A stretch of 64,000 bases of DNA, taken from NCBI RefSeq assembly GCF_004359375.1, contig NZ_CP034726.1:372001-436000 (forward strand), in the 5' to 3' direction. How positions within the stretch are numbered: the first letter of the stretch is position 1; every line of letters begins with the position of its first letter. Both the position numbers and the translations under genes were made by a program. Below are positions 9,231 to 17,840 of this stretch, in pieces. The stretch is from Acetilactobacillus jinshanensis. Its GTDB lineage: Bacteria; Bacillota; Bacilli; Lactobacillales; Lactobacillaceae. The notes below the pieces were generated by a model that saw only the letters and a list, made by a program, of their open reading frames with translations, ran no database searches and was not told the DNA's origin.

Positions 9231-9239
9231 TGATATAAT
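9231..9239 (+). promoter_or_regulatory. Extended -10 promoter for rnz
   Basis: TGATATAAT, an extended -10 element, 49 bases before the rnz start and directly after the obg terminator. No good -35 box is visible. The surrounding 14 bases (TATGATATAATTGA) recur before tsf. Confidence 0.55.
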
Positions 9240-9287
9240 TGAACCTGCGATTTTACTAGTAGATAAGATAAAGGAATCGAGAAACAT

Positions 9288-10241
9288 ATGAAATTAGAAT
9301 TCTTAGGTACCGGATCAGGAGTTCCAGGTAAATTCCGAAATGTTGCTTGTACTGCATTACGATTACTAGACGAATGTAATTCTGTCTGGTTATTTGATTG
9401 TGGTGAAGGTACCCAGCAGCAAATCCTTCGATCGAATTTAAAGCCCCGAAAGATCAACAAAATTTTTATTACTCATCTGCATGGTGACCATATCTTTGGA
9501 TTACCAGGATTATTGAGTAGTCGGTCATTTCAAGGCGGTAATACACCGCTTACGATATACGGACCGAAAGGGATCAAAAAGTACGTCTGCGTGAGCCTAG
9601 GTGTTTCTCAGACTAAACTTGCTTACCACATCAATTTTGTTGAATTAACCAAACCCGGTAAGATCATGGAAAATAATAAGTTTACGGTCTATATGGATAC
9701 GTTGGATCATGGCATTACTTCGTTCGGTTATCGAGTGGTCGAACACGATCATCCTGGCCAGCTCTTGGTCAATAAACTTAAGCGGGATCACGTTCCGTCG
9801 GGTCCAATTTATGGACAGTTAAAACAGGGTAAAACGGTTCAGCTAAAAGATGGCCGAAAAATCAACGGTAAAGATTACTTAGGGCCATCGGTAAAGGGTC
9901 GAATCATTGCGATCCTTGGTGATACCCGGAAGAACAACCATTCATATGGCTTAGCTAAAAATGCTGACGTGTTGGTGCATGAAAGTACGTTTGCTGCAGA
10001 AGACAGTAAATTAGCCCATGACTATTACCATTCAACAAACGTTCAGGCTGCAGAGTTAGCTAAACGTGCTCACGTAAAACGTTTGATCTTAACTCACATT
10101 TCAGCTCGTTATACCGGCCATATGAATCGAGTTTTACAGAAGCAGGCTCAGAAAGTCTTCCGTAATACCCGTGTGGTTAACGATTTTGATATGATTAACG
10201 TTCCGTTTAATAAACACGACTACGTTATTTCCAAAAAGTAA
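9288..10241 (+). CDS. rnz: Ribonuclease Z (tRNA 3' endonuclease)
   Basis: This 317-residue metallo-beta-lactamase enzyme removes 3' trailers from tRNA precursors lacking encoded CCA. It begins with the RNase Z pattern [18 protein letters not shown] and has the metal motif [13 protein letters not shown] (about 63-75), a GD(T) motif at ILGDTR, and a C-terminal LTHISARY. The ATG follows AAGGAAT. recJ starts 18 bases downstream. In many lactobacilli a short-chain dehydrogenase gene lies between these two; it is absent here. Confidence 0.95.
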   Translation: MKLEFLGTGSGVPGKFRNVACTALRLLDECNSVWLFDCGEGTQQQILRSNLKPRKINKIFITHLHGDHIFGLPGLLSSRSFQGGNTPLTIYGPKGIKKYVCVSLGVSQTKLAYHINFVELTKPGKIMENNKFTVYMDTLDHGITSFGYRVVEHDHPGQLLVNKLKRDHVPSGPIYGQLKQGKTVQLKDGRKINGKDYLGPSVKGRIIAILGDTRKNNHSYGLAKNADVLVHESTFAAEDSKLAHDYYHSTNVQAAELAKRAHVKRLILTHISARYTGHMNRVLQKQAQKVFRNTRVVNDFDMINVPFNKHDYVISKK

Positions 10242-10259
10242 TTATTAGGGAAGAATTTA

Positions 10260-12575
10260 ATGCAATCCGCTAGATTTAACTGGAAATTAATTCATTCTAA
10301 TCATCCGGACCAGGTTCAGAAATTTGCTAAGGAATTAAAAATCAACCCGATTTTAGTCAAAATTCTTTTTCAGCGAGGTTATCGTGATGTCGACTCGATT
10401 CGTCATTTCTTATCACCGTCGCCAGAGGATTTTCATGATCCTTTTTTGATGCATGATATGAAAAAGGGCATTACCCGGATTGAAAAAGCAATTGAAAATT
10501 CTGAAAAAATCACCATTTATGGTGATTACGATGCTGATGGGATCACGAGTACATCGATAATGTACGAAACCCTTCAAGAATTGGGTGCCAATGTCGATTA
10601 TTACATCCCAAATCGGTTTCGTGATGGTTACGGCCCTAATCCAGATGCATACCGAAGGATTATTAAAAACGGGACTAAGTTAATTATTACCGTAGATAAC
10701 GGTGTTGCGGGACATACCGCAATCGCTTTGGCTAATAAATTAGGTTGTGACGTGATTATAACGGATCATCATGGATTACCTGACCCGTTACCGGATGCAT
10801 ACGCCATTATTCAAGCCCGCTTTCCAGGGGGTCATTATCCGTTTAGTGATCTTTGTGGTGCTGGTGTTGCTTTAAAAGTCGCAACGGCCTTAACAGGTGA
10901 AATTCCTCAGGATAAATTAGATTTAGCGGCCATTGGTACAGTTGCTGATATGGTCTCGTTAACCGATGAAAATCGAGCGATTGTAAAGTTTGGCTTAAAA
11001 TCAATTAAAATTTCGTCACGACCGGGACTTCAAGCGTTGATTAAAACTGCTGGAATTAATCTGAAGAGCCTTAACGAACAAAGCATTAGTTTTGGAATTG
11101 CTCCCAGACTTAACGCTTTGGGCCGAATGGGCGACGCAAATGTTGGTGTTGAGCTCTTAACCACTTTGGATCCTGATCGCGCCGTTCATCTAGCTAAATT
11201 TGTTGAAAATCAGAACCAGAAACGAAAACAACTGGTGGCCAAGATCTCGACTGAAGCAATTCAAATTGCCAATCGACCTGAAAATCGTCGTCGACGAACG
11301 TTAATGATCGTTGGTGAGCACTGGCATCAGGGTGTCGTTGGGATCGTTGCCAGCCGATTAGTTGAGAAGTTTCATAAACCATCGCTAGTTCTGGATTATG
11401 ATCCTAATAAGAAACAGGCTAAGGGATCCGGACGCAGTGTTAAAGGATTTAACCTTTTTGGTGCGCTAAACACAGTTAAGGATGAAATGGTATCATTTGG
11501 TGGCCACAGTATGGCCTGTGGCTTAACGGTCGGTAAAAATCAGTTAGTAGCCGTATCGAAAGCTTTAGAATTAAGCGGTAAATACCAACAGTTAAATCGC
11601 TTGTCTAAACCAAATTTAAATATTGATGCGGTAATTCCAATTCAAGACGTTAATTCGTCATTGTATTATCAATTAAGGCGATTAGGACCGTTCGGTACCA
11701 ACAATCTGCAACCTAATTTTGAGATCCGTCCAGACGTCGTTAACGGTGTTTTCCAGATGGGTAAGACAAATCAGCATTTACGTTTTAAGGCTTGTGGTAA
11801 AAATAGTAAACTGAATGTCGTTGCGTTTAAGCAAGGACCGATGGCAAATACACTTAAAGCAATGCCGTATCAGGTTAATGTTGTCGGATCGATCGGTTTA
11901 AACGTTTGGCGGAACCGAAAGACTTTTCAGTTAGTGGCTAAGGATATTATGGTGACGGGGATACGAGTTATTGATCGACGAAGCCGTTATCTTACGCAAA
12001 ATATGTTTAGGCCATCAACGGTGTATGTATTCTTTCATTCGGATTTAGCTAAATTAATTCATGGATATTTAAATAATGGTTCTAAATTTAAATTGGCTAA
12101 AAATTTGTCGCCGCGAGATCAGTTTGATAATATTATACTTGTTGATTGTCCAGACAACATTAAGCAATTTGTTTCGTTAATCAAAAAACTGAATGTTCAC
12201 CAATTGACGTTATATTTATACCGTAAACGTCCAGCAATTAATTATGGGATGCCGACAAAGGATCAATACATTCGTTTATTTAAGTTTGAATGTACGCATC
12301 AAGATGTTGATGTCCGACACCAGTCAAAATTGCTGGCGTCTTACTTACAAGTTCCGTATGATATCTTAATTTTTATGATTAAGGTCTTTTATGAACTTCA
12401 TTTCATATCGATTAAAAATGGGATAATGAATCCAATTAAAAATCCACAAAAACGTTCATTACAAAATGCACCGGCATATCGTTCGAGACTAGATGAAATT
12501 GATGTTGAAAAACGATTGTTGGGTGTAAGTTCTAGTCAGTTGATTCATTATGTTTGTCAGTTAATTACTGACTAA
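10260..12575 (+). CDS. recJ: Single-stranded-DNA-specific 5'-3' exonuclease RecJ
   Basis: A 771-residue DHH-family exonuclease of recombination and mismatch repair. The DHH part shows GDYDADGITST (about 85-95), VDNGVAG and ITDHHGLPD; the DHHA1 part shows GSGRSVKGFNLF and FGGHSMACGL. An OB-fold and a lactobacillus-type C-terminal extension (from about 560) follow. The length exceeds E. coli RecJ, as usual in Bacillota. It is translated right after rnz, and apt follows 16 bases later. Confidence 0.95.
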   Translation: MQSARFNWKLIHSNHPDQVQKFAKELKINPILVKILFQRGYRDVDSIRHFLSPSPEDFHDPFLMHDMKKGITRIEKAIENSEKITIYGDYDADGITSTSIMYETLQELGANVDYYIPNRFRDGYGPNPDAYRRIIKNGTKLIITVDNGVAGHTAIALANKLGCDVIITDHHGLPDPLPDAYAIIQARFPGGHYPFSDLCGAGVALKVATALTGEIPQDKLDLAAIGTVADMVSLTDENRAIVKFGLKSIKISSRPGLQALIKTAGINLKSLNEQSISFGIAPRLNALGRMGDANVGVELLTTLDPDRAVHLAKFVENQNQKRKQLVAKISTEAIQIANRPENRRRRTLMIVGEHWHQGVVGIVASRLVEKFHKPSLVLDYDPNKKQAKGSGRSVKGFNLFGALNTVKDEMVSFGGHSMACGLTVGKNQLVAVSKALELSGKYQQLNRLSKPNLNIDAVIPIQDVNSSLYYQLRRLGPFGTNNLQPNFEIRPDVVNGVFQMGKTNQHLRFKACGKNSKLNVVAFKQGPMANTLKAMPYQVNVVGSIGLNVWRNRKTFQLVAKDIMVTGIRVIDRRSRYLTQNMFRPSTVYVFFHSDLAKLIHGYLNNGSKFKLAKNLSPRDQFDNIILVDCPDNIKQFVSLIKKLNVHQLTLYLYRKRPAINYGMPTKDQYIRLFKFECTHQDVDVRHQSKLLASYLQVPYDILIFMIKVFYELHFISIKNGIMNPIKNPQKRSLQNAPAYRSRLDEIDVEKRLLGVSSSQLIHYVCQLITD

Positions 12576-12591
12576 AAGGGAGTTAATTTTA

Positions 12592-13110
12592 ATGGCTGTT
12601 GATTTAACTAAGTACATTAGTTCTTATAAGGATTTTCCTAAGAAAGGCATTTTATTTCGTGATATTTCACCATTAATTGAAAATCCAGACGCTTTTCGTG
12701 AAGCTACTAATCGGCTTGCTGCCTTTGCTAAAAAGGAACACGCTAATTTAATTGCAGCTCCTGAAGCCCGAGGTTTTATCGTGGGAAGTCCCGTTGCTTA
12801 TAAATTAGGAATTGGTTTTGTTCCAGCCCGTAAAAAAGGCAAATTACCGACGGCCACCGTTTCAGCTTCCTATGGTTTGGAATATGGTAAATCAACGTTA
12901 TACATGGAAAAGAAAGCCATTAAGCCTGGCGATCGAGTTGTTATCCTTGATGATTTATTGGCTACTGGTGGTACTTATTCTGCTACCGCTAAATTGGTTA
13001 AACAACTTAAGGGTAACGTTGTTGGCGCCGGTTTTATTATTGAATTGTCCGCTTTGAAGGGCCGTAATAAGATTGGTGACGTTGATACCATGAGTTTAAT
13101 TAAATATTAA
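12592..13110 (+). CDS. apt: Adenine phosphoribosyltransferase
   Basis: A 172-residue purine salvage enzyme that makes AMP from adenine and PRPP. It has the type I PRTase fold with the PRPP loop VVILDDLLATGGT (about 120-132), the APT signature PEARGFIVGSPVAY, and an early FPKKGILFRDISPL. It follows recJ closely after AAGGGAG, the order found in many lactobacilli. Confidence 0.97.
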   Translation: MAVDLTKYISSYKDFPKKGILFRDISPLIENPDAFREATNRLAAFAKKEHANLIAAPEARGFIVGSPVAYKLGIGFVPARKKGKLPTATVSASYGLEYGKSTLYMEKKAIKPGDRVVILDDLLATGGTYSATAKLVKQLKGNVVGAGFIIELSALKGRNKIGDVDTMSLIKY

Positions 13111-13135
13111 TCTTAATCAAAGGTGTTGATTAGTT

Positions 13136-13522
13136 ATGAAGATTTCTGATCTGCATCCAGTAAAATTACGGGTATTTAAAAAGAAAAATTTTTATGCCTG
13201 TGACCATCATTACCATGACTGGCAACTTGATTGGTCCCGGTTAAAAGAATTAATTACTGATAACAGTGAATTAATGGCCCAGGTAAAAGCCGGAATCGCT
13301 GAAGATTGGTTAGACACCAATGGCGTTATCTGGGACGATCGGATTGGTTATCATCTTCATCCGAATAGTCCGTACAATGCCATTGATTCCGTCTTCTGGG
13401 CGTATTCGCCATGGGGAACACCATGTATCGTCATCACGTTTTTAGATGAAACGACTCGAGCTTATGCACTGTATACCCACGGTAGAGATCGGACATTTCA
13501 CTATTTAGGTAATCGTAAATAA
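13136..13522 (+). CDS. Hypothetical protein, unknown function
   Basis: A 128-residue soluble protein, rich in Trp, Tyr and His (YACDHHYHDWQLDW; WDDRIGYHLH; FWAYSPWGTP). No signal peptide or membrane segment is seen. A good AAGGTG site precedes the ATG, and spacing to both neighbours is short, so it belongs to the recJ-apt operon. I do not recognise the family; the aromatic/His clusters could be a small binding fold, but no function is assigned. Confidence 0.6.
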   Translation: MKISDLHPVKLRVFKKKNFYACDHHYHDWQLDWSRLKELITDNSELMAQVKAGIAEDWLDTNGVIWDDRIGYHLHPNSPYNAIDSVFWAYSPWGTPCIVITFLDETTRAYALYTHGRDRTFHYLGNRK

Positions 13523-13540
13523 AAATAAAGGAGTGATTCC

Positions 13541-13786
13541 ATGTCAGATAAATATCTTGACAGTTTACTTCCAAGAATTAATCAGTTAGCTGAAATTGAA
13601 AAGAAACGGAATTTAACCTCAAGTGAGAAAAAAGAACAGAAACACCTGCGGTTAAAGTACATCACGCGTTTTCGTGCTAACTTAAGAAGTCGACTTATTC
13701 ACACCAAATTCATTGATCAGAACGGGAATGACGTTACGTCAGATAAAGTTAAAAAGATTCAGCGAGAACATGGCTGGCGTAAATAA
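13541..13786 (+). CDS. UPF0291/DUF896 (YnzC family) small protein
   Basis: An 81-residue helical protein. It has the family pattern INQLAEIEKKRNLTSSEKKEQ then LRLKYITRFRANLRSRL and a C-terminal DQNGNDVT...K. B. subtilis YnzC belongs to this family, and its member YneA-operon copies are under SOS control there; no LexA box is seen here. AAAGGAGTG precedes the start. The cellular role is not established. Confidence 0.88.
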   Translation: MSDKYLDSLLPRINQLAEIEKKRNLTSSEKKEQKHLRLKYITRFRANLRSRLIHTKFIDQNGNDVTSDKVKKIQREHGWRK

Positions 13787-13845
13787 GTAGAGGATCGTAA
13801 TAAACGAATTAATTCATTATAATTAAAGTAAAGGGAGGCGTTACG

Positions 13846-14064
13846 ATGACGTGGCTTTGGATTTTACTAATTATTGTATTTTTCTTAGGTGGAATTGTTG
13901 TTGGCTTTTATGCTGCTCGTAAATACATGAAGACCTACTTAAAGAATAATCCGCCAATTAACGAAACTCAGTTGAGTTTAATGATGTCTCAGATGGGACG
14001 TCGTCCTTCTAAGAAGAAATTACGTCAAATGATGAACACTATGAAAAATCATCAAAATTATTAA
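13846..14064 (+). CDS. UPF0154 (YneF family) membrane protein
   Basis: A 72-residue protein with one N-terminal membrane helix (about 4-25, LWILLIIVFFLGGIVVGF), then a cytoplasmic part with KYMKTYLKNNPPINE and the family motif MMSQMGRRPSKKKLRQMM. AAAGGGAGG precedes the ATG. The function is unknown; the family is widespread in Bacillota. It converges on plsC and shares a two-way terminator with it. Confidence 0.92.
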   Translation: MTWLWILLIIVFFLGGIVVGFYAARKYMKTYLKNNPPINETQLSLMMSQMGRRPSKKKLRQMMNTMKNHQNY

Positions 14065-14068
14065 AAAG

Positions 14069-14110
14069 AAAAGGCGACATAATATTTCTATGTTGCCTTT
14101 TAATTTTATT
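14069..14110. terminator. Bidirectional terminator between yneF-type gene and plsC
   Basis: A 13-base stem with one wobble (14069-14081 with 14089-14101). T-rich sequence follows on the right and A-rich sequence precedes on the left, so it can serve both convergent genes. Confidence 0.8.
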
Positions 14111-14120
14111 TTAATTAGCT

Positions 14121-14768
14121 TTATTTATTTTTTAAGTATTCATCCGAATAATGGAAATTAGGGTTGAGTGACTTATCTAGTGTGTTAAAAGCATCCTGCA
14201 TCTTTTGATCAATTGCTTGTTGACCTGCTTTACTATTTAACTTTAATTTTCGACTGACGTAGATTGGTTTACCAAACGCAACGTGGGTCGTTCGATGGGA
14301 TGAAAATAACTGCTTAAGAGTTAACGGACCTTGATAGACAGCTGGTTCTAAAGGTAATCCTGATAATTGAGCAATTAATGCGGCACCGCTTTTAGCCTTG
14401 CTAGAATGACGGCTTCCGGACGGAAAAATCATAAACGACAGATTAGTCTTTTTTAAAAGCTGAACTGGTCTAATGATGACTGACGGCCCAGGATTTTCAC
14501 GGTTGACGGGGATGCCGTGACACTTAGTTAAGATGTATTTAAGGACTTTGCTCTTATAAAGTTCTTTCTTAGCTAGGAAGCCAAAATCCTTTGGTGAACC
14601 TTTTGGACTGGCGGCTAAAGCTAGCATAATGATATCTAACCAAGTCCGATGGGGTGCAATTAAAATATAATTTCCCTTTGGAATTAATTCATGGTTTCTT
14701 ACGTCAATTTTACCGTTAATTAAATGGACGATTGATCGAGCGAGTTTTCTTAGAAATGGATAAAGCAA
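14121..14768 (-). CDS. plsC: 1-acyl-sn-glycerol-3-phosphate acyltransferase
   Basis: A 215-residue membrane-associated enzyme that acylates lysophosphatidic acid to phosphatidic acid. The catalytic HX4D motif reads HRTWLD (about 40-45). The second motif reads FPSGSR instead of the common FPEGTR, a variant that keeps the Arg. A TTG start at 14768 is supported by GGAGG 8 bases upstream on the minus strand; no ATG fits. It is divergent from the methyltransferase gene. Confidence 0.9.
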   Translation of the reverse strand: MLYPFLRKLARSIVHLINGKIDVRNHELIPKGNYILIAPHRTWLDIIMLALAASPKGSPKDFGFLAKKELYKSKVLKYILTKCHGIPVNRENPGPSVIIRPVQLLKKTNLSFMIFPSGSRHSSKAKSGAALIAQLSGLPLEPAVYQGPLTLKQLFSSHRTTHVAFGKPIYVSRKLKLNSKAGQQAIDQKMQDAFNTLDKSLNPNFHYSDEYLKNK

Positions 14769-14837
14769 TTAGTATACCTCCCAAACTAAATGTATTTTAT
14801 TATTTATTCATAAAAATGTAAATAGGGGCCTATTAAA

Positions 14838-15590
14838 ATGGGATTAAAGCCAAACGAACGAATTGATGAATTATACAGTTTAGGCATTAAAATCATTCAA
14901 AATTCAAAGACGTTCTCGTTTTCTTTGGATGCCGTGTTGTTAGCTTACTTTGCTCAATTGAAACGATCTTCAAAATCATTAACGGTTGACCTTTGTGCAG
15001 GTAATGGTGCCGTGGGTCTATTTGCCAGTCATAAGACTCGTGGCAAAATCATCGGGGTTGAAATTCAGCCTAAGTTAGCCGATATGGCTAAAAGAAGCGT
15101 TGAATTGAATCACTTATCTTCACAAATTAAGGTTTTACCAATTGATTTAAAGGACGTTTTTAAATTCATTAAGCCGAACTCTGCAAACGTGGTGCTGTGT
15201 AATCCACCGTACTTTAAGACGTTACCAACTACTAAAGTTAGTGGCAACCCTTATTTAGCAATTGCCAGAAGTGAGATTAAGACCAATTTAAATCAGGTTA
15301 TCTCAACAATTAGCAAGTTATTAAACACGCGTGGAACGGCGTTTATCGTTTATCGACCCAATCGGTTAATTGAAATGTTAAACACGTTACAGAAGAACAA
15401 ATTAGTCCCTAAAGCAATTCAATTTGCTCACCCGAGATTAAATCAGCCATCGCAATTAGTACTGATTAAAGCCGTTAAATGTGGTAAACCTGGCGTAAAA
15501 ATTTTGCCACCGATTATTGTGAGGAATGAAAATAATTCGGGGTACAGTAAATTTATGCATCAAATCATGTTCGGGTCATGGAACGCGTGA
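14838..15590 (+). CDS. SAM-dependent methyltransferase, TrmN6-like
   Basis: A 250-residue class I methyltransferase. Motif I is VDLCAGNGAVGLF, an acidic GVEIQP strand follows, and the NPPYF motif (about 122-126) marks N6-adenine or related amino-methylation. Proteins of this group are annotated as tRNA1(Val) A37 N6-methyltransferases, and the N-terminal NERIDEL..IKIIQNSKTFSFSLDAVLL fits that group. An adenine in tRNA is the likely substrate; this is family knowledge and is not shown here. Confidence 0.82.
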   Translation: MGLKPNERIDELYSLGIKIIQNSKTFSFSLDAVLLAYFAQLKRSSKSLTVDLCAGNGAVGLFASHKTRGKIIGVEIQPKLADMAKRSVELNHLSSQIKVLPIDLKDVFKFIKPNSANVVLCNPPYFKTLPTTKVSGNPYLAIARSEIKTNLNQVISTISKLLNTRGTAFIVYRPNRLIEMLNTLQKNKLVPKAIQFAHPRLNQPSQLVLIKAVKCGKPGVKILPPIIVRNENNSGYSKFMHQIMFGSWNA

Positions 15591-15677
15591 AAATGCCGAA
15601 GATTATTAGTTCTTAATATTATAATTTATATGGCTGAATGTTATAATACATGTGTTCATAGATTTGGAGGTATTCAT

Positions 15678-16679
15678 ATGAAGAAAATTATTGCATATGG
15701 TGTCCGTAAAGATGAAATGCCATACTTTAAAAAGTGGGCTGAAGATAACTCTGATGTTCAGGTTAAAACTGAACCTAAGTTATTAGATGACAGCACTGTT
15801 TCTGAAGCTAAAGGTTTTGACGGTGTTGATGCATATCAGCAGAAACCATACACTGCTTCCGTATTAAACAAGTTAGGCAGTTATGGTATCCACGCATTAT
15901 CATTACGTAACGTTGGTGTTGATAATGTTGATGCTAAAGCTTTAAAGGCTAACAACATGAAGTTAACCAACGTTCCTTCTTATTCTCCAGAAGCCATCGC
16001 TGAATTAGCTGTTACTGACATGCTTCGTTTAGTACGTCGTGGCAAGATCTTTGATAAGAAGATTATGCATGGTGACTTACGCTGGGCTCCAGACGTTGCC
16101 GATGAAATGGACAAGATGACCGTTGGTATCTTTGGTACTGGTCACATTGGCCGTATGGTAATCAAGATTTTACGTGGTTTCGGATCCAAGATTATTGCTT
16201 ACGATCCATACCCTAACCCGAAGTTAGAAAAGGAAGGTATCTACGTAAAGAACCCTAAGGAATTATATGCTAAGTCTGATATCATTACTATTCATGCACC
16301 AGCATTAAAGTCTAACTACCACATGATCAACGCTAAAGCATTCTCCGAAATGAAGGATGGCGTTTACTTAATCAACGCTGCTCGTGGTACTTTAGTTGAT
16401 ACTGATGCTTTAATCAAAGCATTAGACAGCGGCAAAGTTCAAGGTGCCGGCTTAGATACTTATGAAAACGAAGTTGGTAACTTTAACAAGAACTGGGGCA
16501 GCCTTGATGCTATTCCAGATGCTCGTTTAAAGAACTTAATCAAGCGTGATAACGTAATCGTTACTCCACATATCGCTTTCTACACTAAGATTGCCGTTAA
16601 GAACATGGTTGAATTCTCCATGAGCGCTAACAAAGACTTACTTGAAACTGGCAAGTCCGATAAGTTAGTTAAGTTTTAA
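15678..16679 (+). CDS. ldhD: D-lactate dehydrogenase
   Basis: A 333-residue D-2-hydroxyacid dehydrogenase that reduces pyruvate to D-lactate and regenerates NAD+. It shows the Rossmann motif GIFGTGHIGRM (about 150-160), the catalytic Arg in NAARGTLVDT, the Glu in LDTYENE and the His in VTPHIAFYT. The ATG at 15678 follows TTGGAGG; an upstream in-frame extension has no family match. Codon use is strongly biased toward highly expressed patterns. A TATAAT at 15642-15647 may be its -10. A terminator closes the gene. Confidence 0.95.
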   Translation: MKKIIAYGVRKDEMPYFKKWAEDNSDVQVKTEPKLLDDSTVSEAKGFDGVDAYQQKPYTASVLNKLGSYGIHALSLRNVGVDNVDAKALKANNMKLTNVPSYSPEAIAELAVTDMLRLVRRGKIFDKKIMHGDLRWAPDVADEMDKMTVGIFGTGHIGRMVIKILRGFGSKIIAYDPYPNPKLEKEGIYVKNPKELYAKSDIITIHAPALKSNYHMINAKAFSEMKDGVYLINAARGTLVDTDALIKALDSGKVQGAGLDTYENEVGNFNKNWGSLDAIPDARLKNLIKRDNVIVTPHIAFYTKIAVKNMVEFSMSANKDLLETGKSDKLVKF

Positions 16680-16701
16680 TATTAATTATTAAAATTTTTA
16701 T

Positions 16702-16740
16702 AAAAAAGATATGGTCATTAAGTTAATCATATCTTTTTTA
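16702..16740 (+). terminator. ldhD terminator
   Basis: A 12-bp stem (16702-16713 with 16728-16739) whose right arm ends in the T-run. Confidence 0.85.
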
Positions 16741-16747
16741 TTTTGGA

Positions 16748-16776
16748 TTGAAATCGACGATGAAATCGGTTAACAT
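16748..16776 (+). promoter_or_regulatory. rpsB promoter
   Basis: TTGAAA (16748-16753), 17 bases, then TAACAT (16771-16776). It predicts a leader of about 120 bases before rpsB. Confidence 0.55.
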
Positions 16777-16780
16777 GTTT

Positions 16781-16800
16781 ATTGGTGCTTATGCGCCAAT
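16781..16800 (+). promoter_or_regulatory. 5' hairpin of the rpsB leader
   Basis: An 8-bp stem (one wobble) ATTGGTGC/GCGCCAAT closes a TTAT loop near the predicted transcript start. There is no T-run, so it is not a terminator. S2 leaders in Bacillota can be autoregulatory; this may be such an element or simply a stabilising 5' hairpin. Confidence 0.4.
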
Positions 16801-16901
16801 TCACACTCGTCACGATAATCTGATAAGTGCTCAATTGGAAGTTGGGTTGTTGGATTAAAAGACTGGCGGGGAGGATATAACTAAATTGGAGGTATTTTTA
16901 T

Positions 16902-17678
16902 ATGGCAGTTGTTACCATGAAACAGCTCTTAGAATCTGGAGTTCACTTCGGTCACCAAACCCGTCGTTGGAACCCTAAGATGAAGAAATACATTTTCACT
17001 GAACGTAACGGTATTTATATCATTGATTTACAGAAGACCGTTAAGATGTTAGGCGATGCTTACAAGTTCATGAAGAACGAAGCCTCAAAAGGTGCAGTTG
17101 TACTTTTTGTTGGTACTAAGAAGCAAGCCCAGAACACCATTCATGATGAAGCTACTCGTTGTGGTCAGTACTACGTTAACCATCGTTGGTTAGGTGGTAC
17201 CTTAACTAACTGGGTAACTATTCACAAACGTATCGTTTACTTAAAGAAGTTAAAGAAGATGGCTAAAGATGGCACCTTCGATCGTTTACCTAAGAAAGAA
17301 GTTTCTGTACTTACTAAACGTGCCAAGAAATTAGAATACTTCTTAGGCGGTATCGAAGACATGCCTCGGATTCCTGATGTTATGTACATCGTTGACCCTC
17401 GTAAAGAAGTCATCGCCGTTAACGAAGCTCATAAGTTAAACATTCCAATCGTTGCTATGGTTGATACCAACACTGACCCTGACCAGATTAACGTTGTCAT
17501 TCCTGCCAATGATGATGCTATCCGTGCCGTTAAGTTGATCACTTCCAAGATGGCTGACGCTATCATTGAAGGTAACCAGGGTAAAGAAGGTAAGGATGCT
17601 GGCGCTAAAGCCGCTAGTGATTCCGATGCTTCTGCCAAGAAGTCTGACGATAGCAAAGACGATAACGACAATAAATAA
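16902..17678 (+). CDS. rpsB: 30S ribosomal protein S2
   Basis: A 258-residue ribosomal protein bound to the back of the 30S head/body junction. Family marks: [44 protein letters not shown], and [12 protein letters not shown]. The C-terminal ~35 residues are an acidic/Lys low-complexity tail. AATTGGAGG precedes the ATG. It is followed by a strong terminator, and tsf then has its own promoter. Confidence 0.97.
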   Translation: MAVVTMKQLLESGVHFGHQTRRWNPKMKKYIFTERNGIYIIDLQKTVKMLGDAYKFMKNEASKGAVVLFVGTKKQAQNTIHDEATRCGQYYVNHRWLGGTLTNWVTIHKRIVYLKKLKKMAKDGTFDRLPKKEVSVLTKRAKKLEYFLGGIEDMPRIPDVMYIVDPRKEVIAVNEAHKLNIPIVAMVDTNTDPDQINVVIPANDDAIRAVKLITSKMADAIIEGNQGKEGKDAGAKAASDSDASAKKSDDSKDDNDNK

Positions 17679-17696
17679 TTGAAATTATCTTAAAAG

Positions 17697-17733
17697 AAAG
17701 CTGTTTATTCATTATGAATAAACAGCTTTTTTA
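17697..17733 (+). terminator. rpsB terminator
   Basis: A 15-bp stem (17697-17711 with 17715-17729) followed by T's. Confidence 0.9.
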
Positions 17734-17759
17734 TTGGTCGTGTGTTCGTAGGGTAGTTA

Positions 17760-17768
17760 TGATATAAT
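17760..17768 (+). promoter_or_regulatory. Extended -10 promoter for tsf
   Basis: TGATATAAT, about 73 bases before the tsf start and directly after the rpsB terminator. No convincing -35 box at the usual distance. Confidence 0.55.
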
Positions 17769-17840
17769 TGATTTACAAAATAAAATAAGAAATTTTAGGT
17801 CATTGATTTAAGATGATTTAAAATTTCGGGAGGTTAAAAA

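Noticed and set aside
9197-9460. Minus-strand open frame over the rnz start
   Set aside because: It lies antisense to a conserved gene and its promoter, with no family similarity or ribosome site.
14838-15590. Restriction-modification methyltransferase because of NPPY
   Set aside because: No restriction gene or specificity subunit is near, and the whole length fits the TrmN6-like group.
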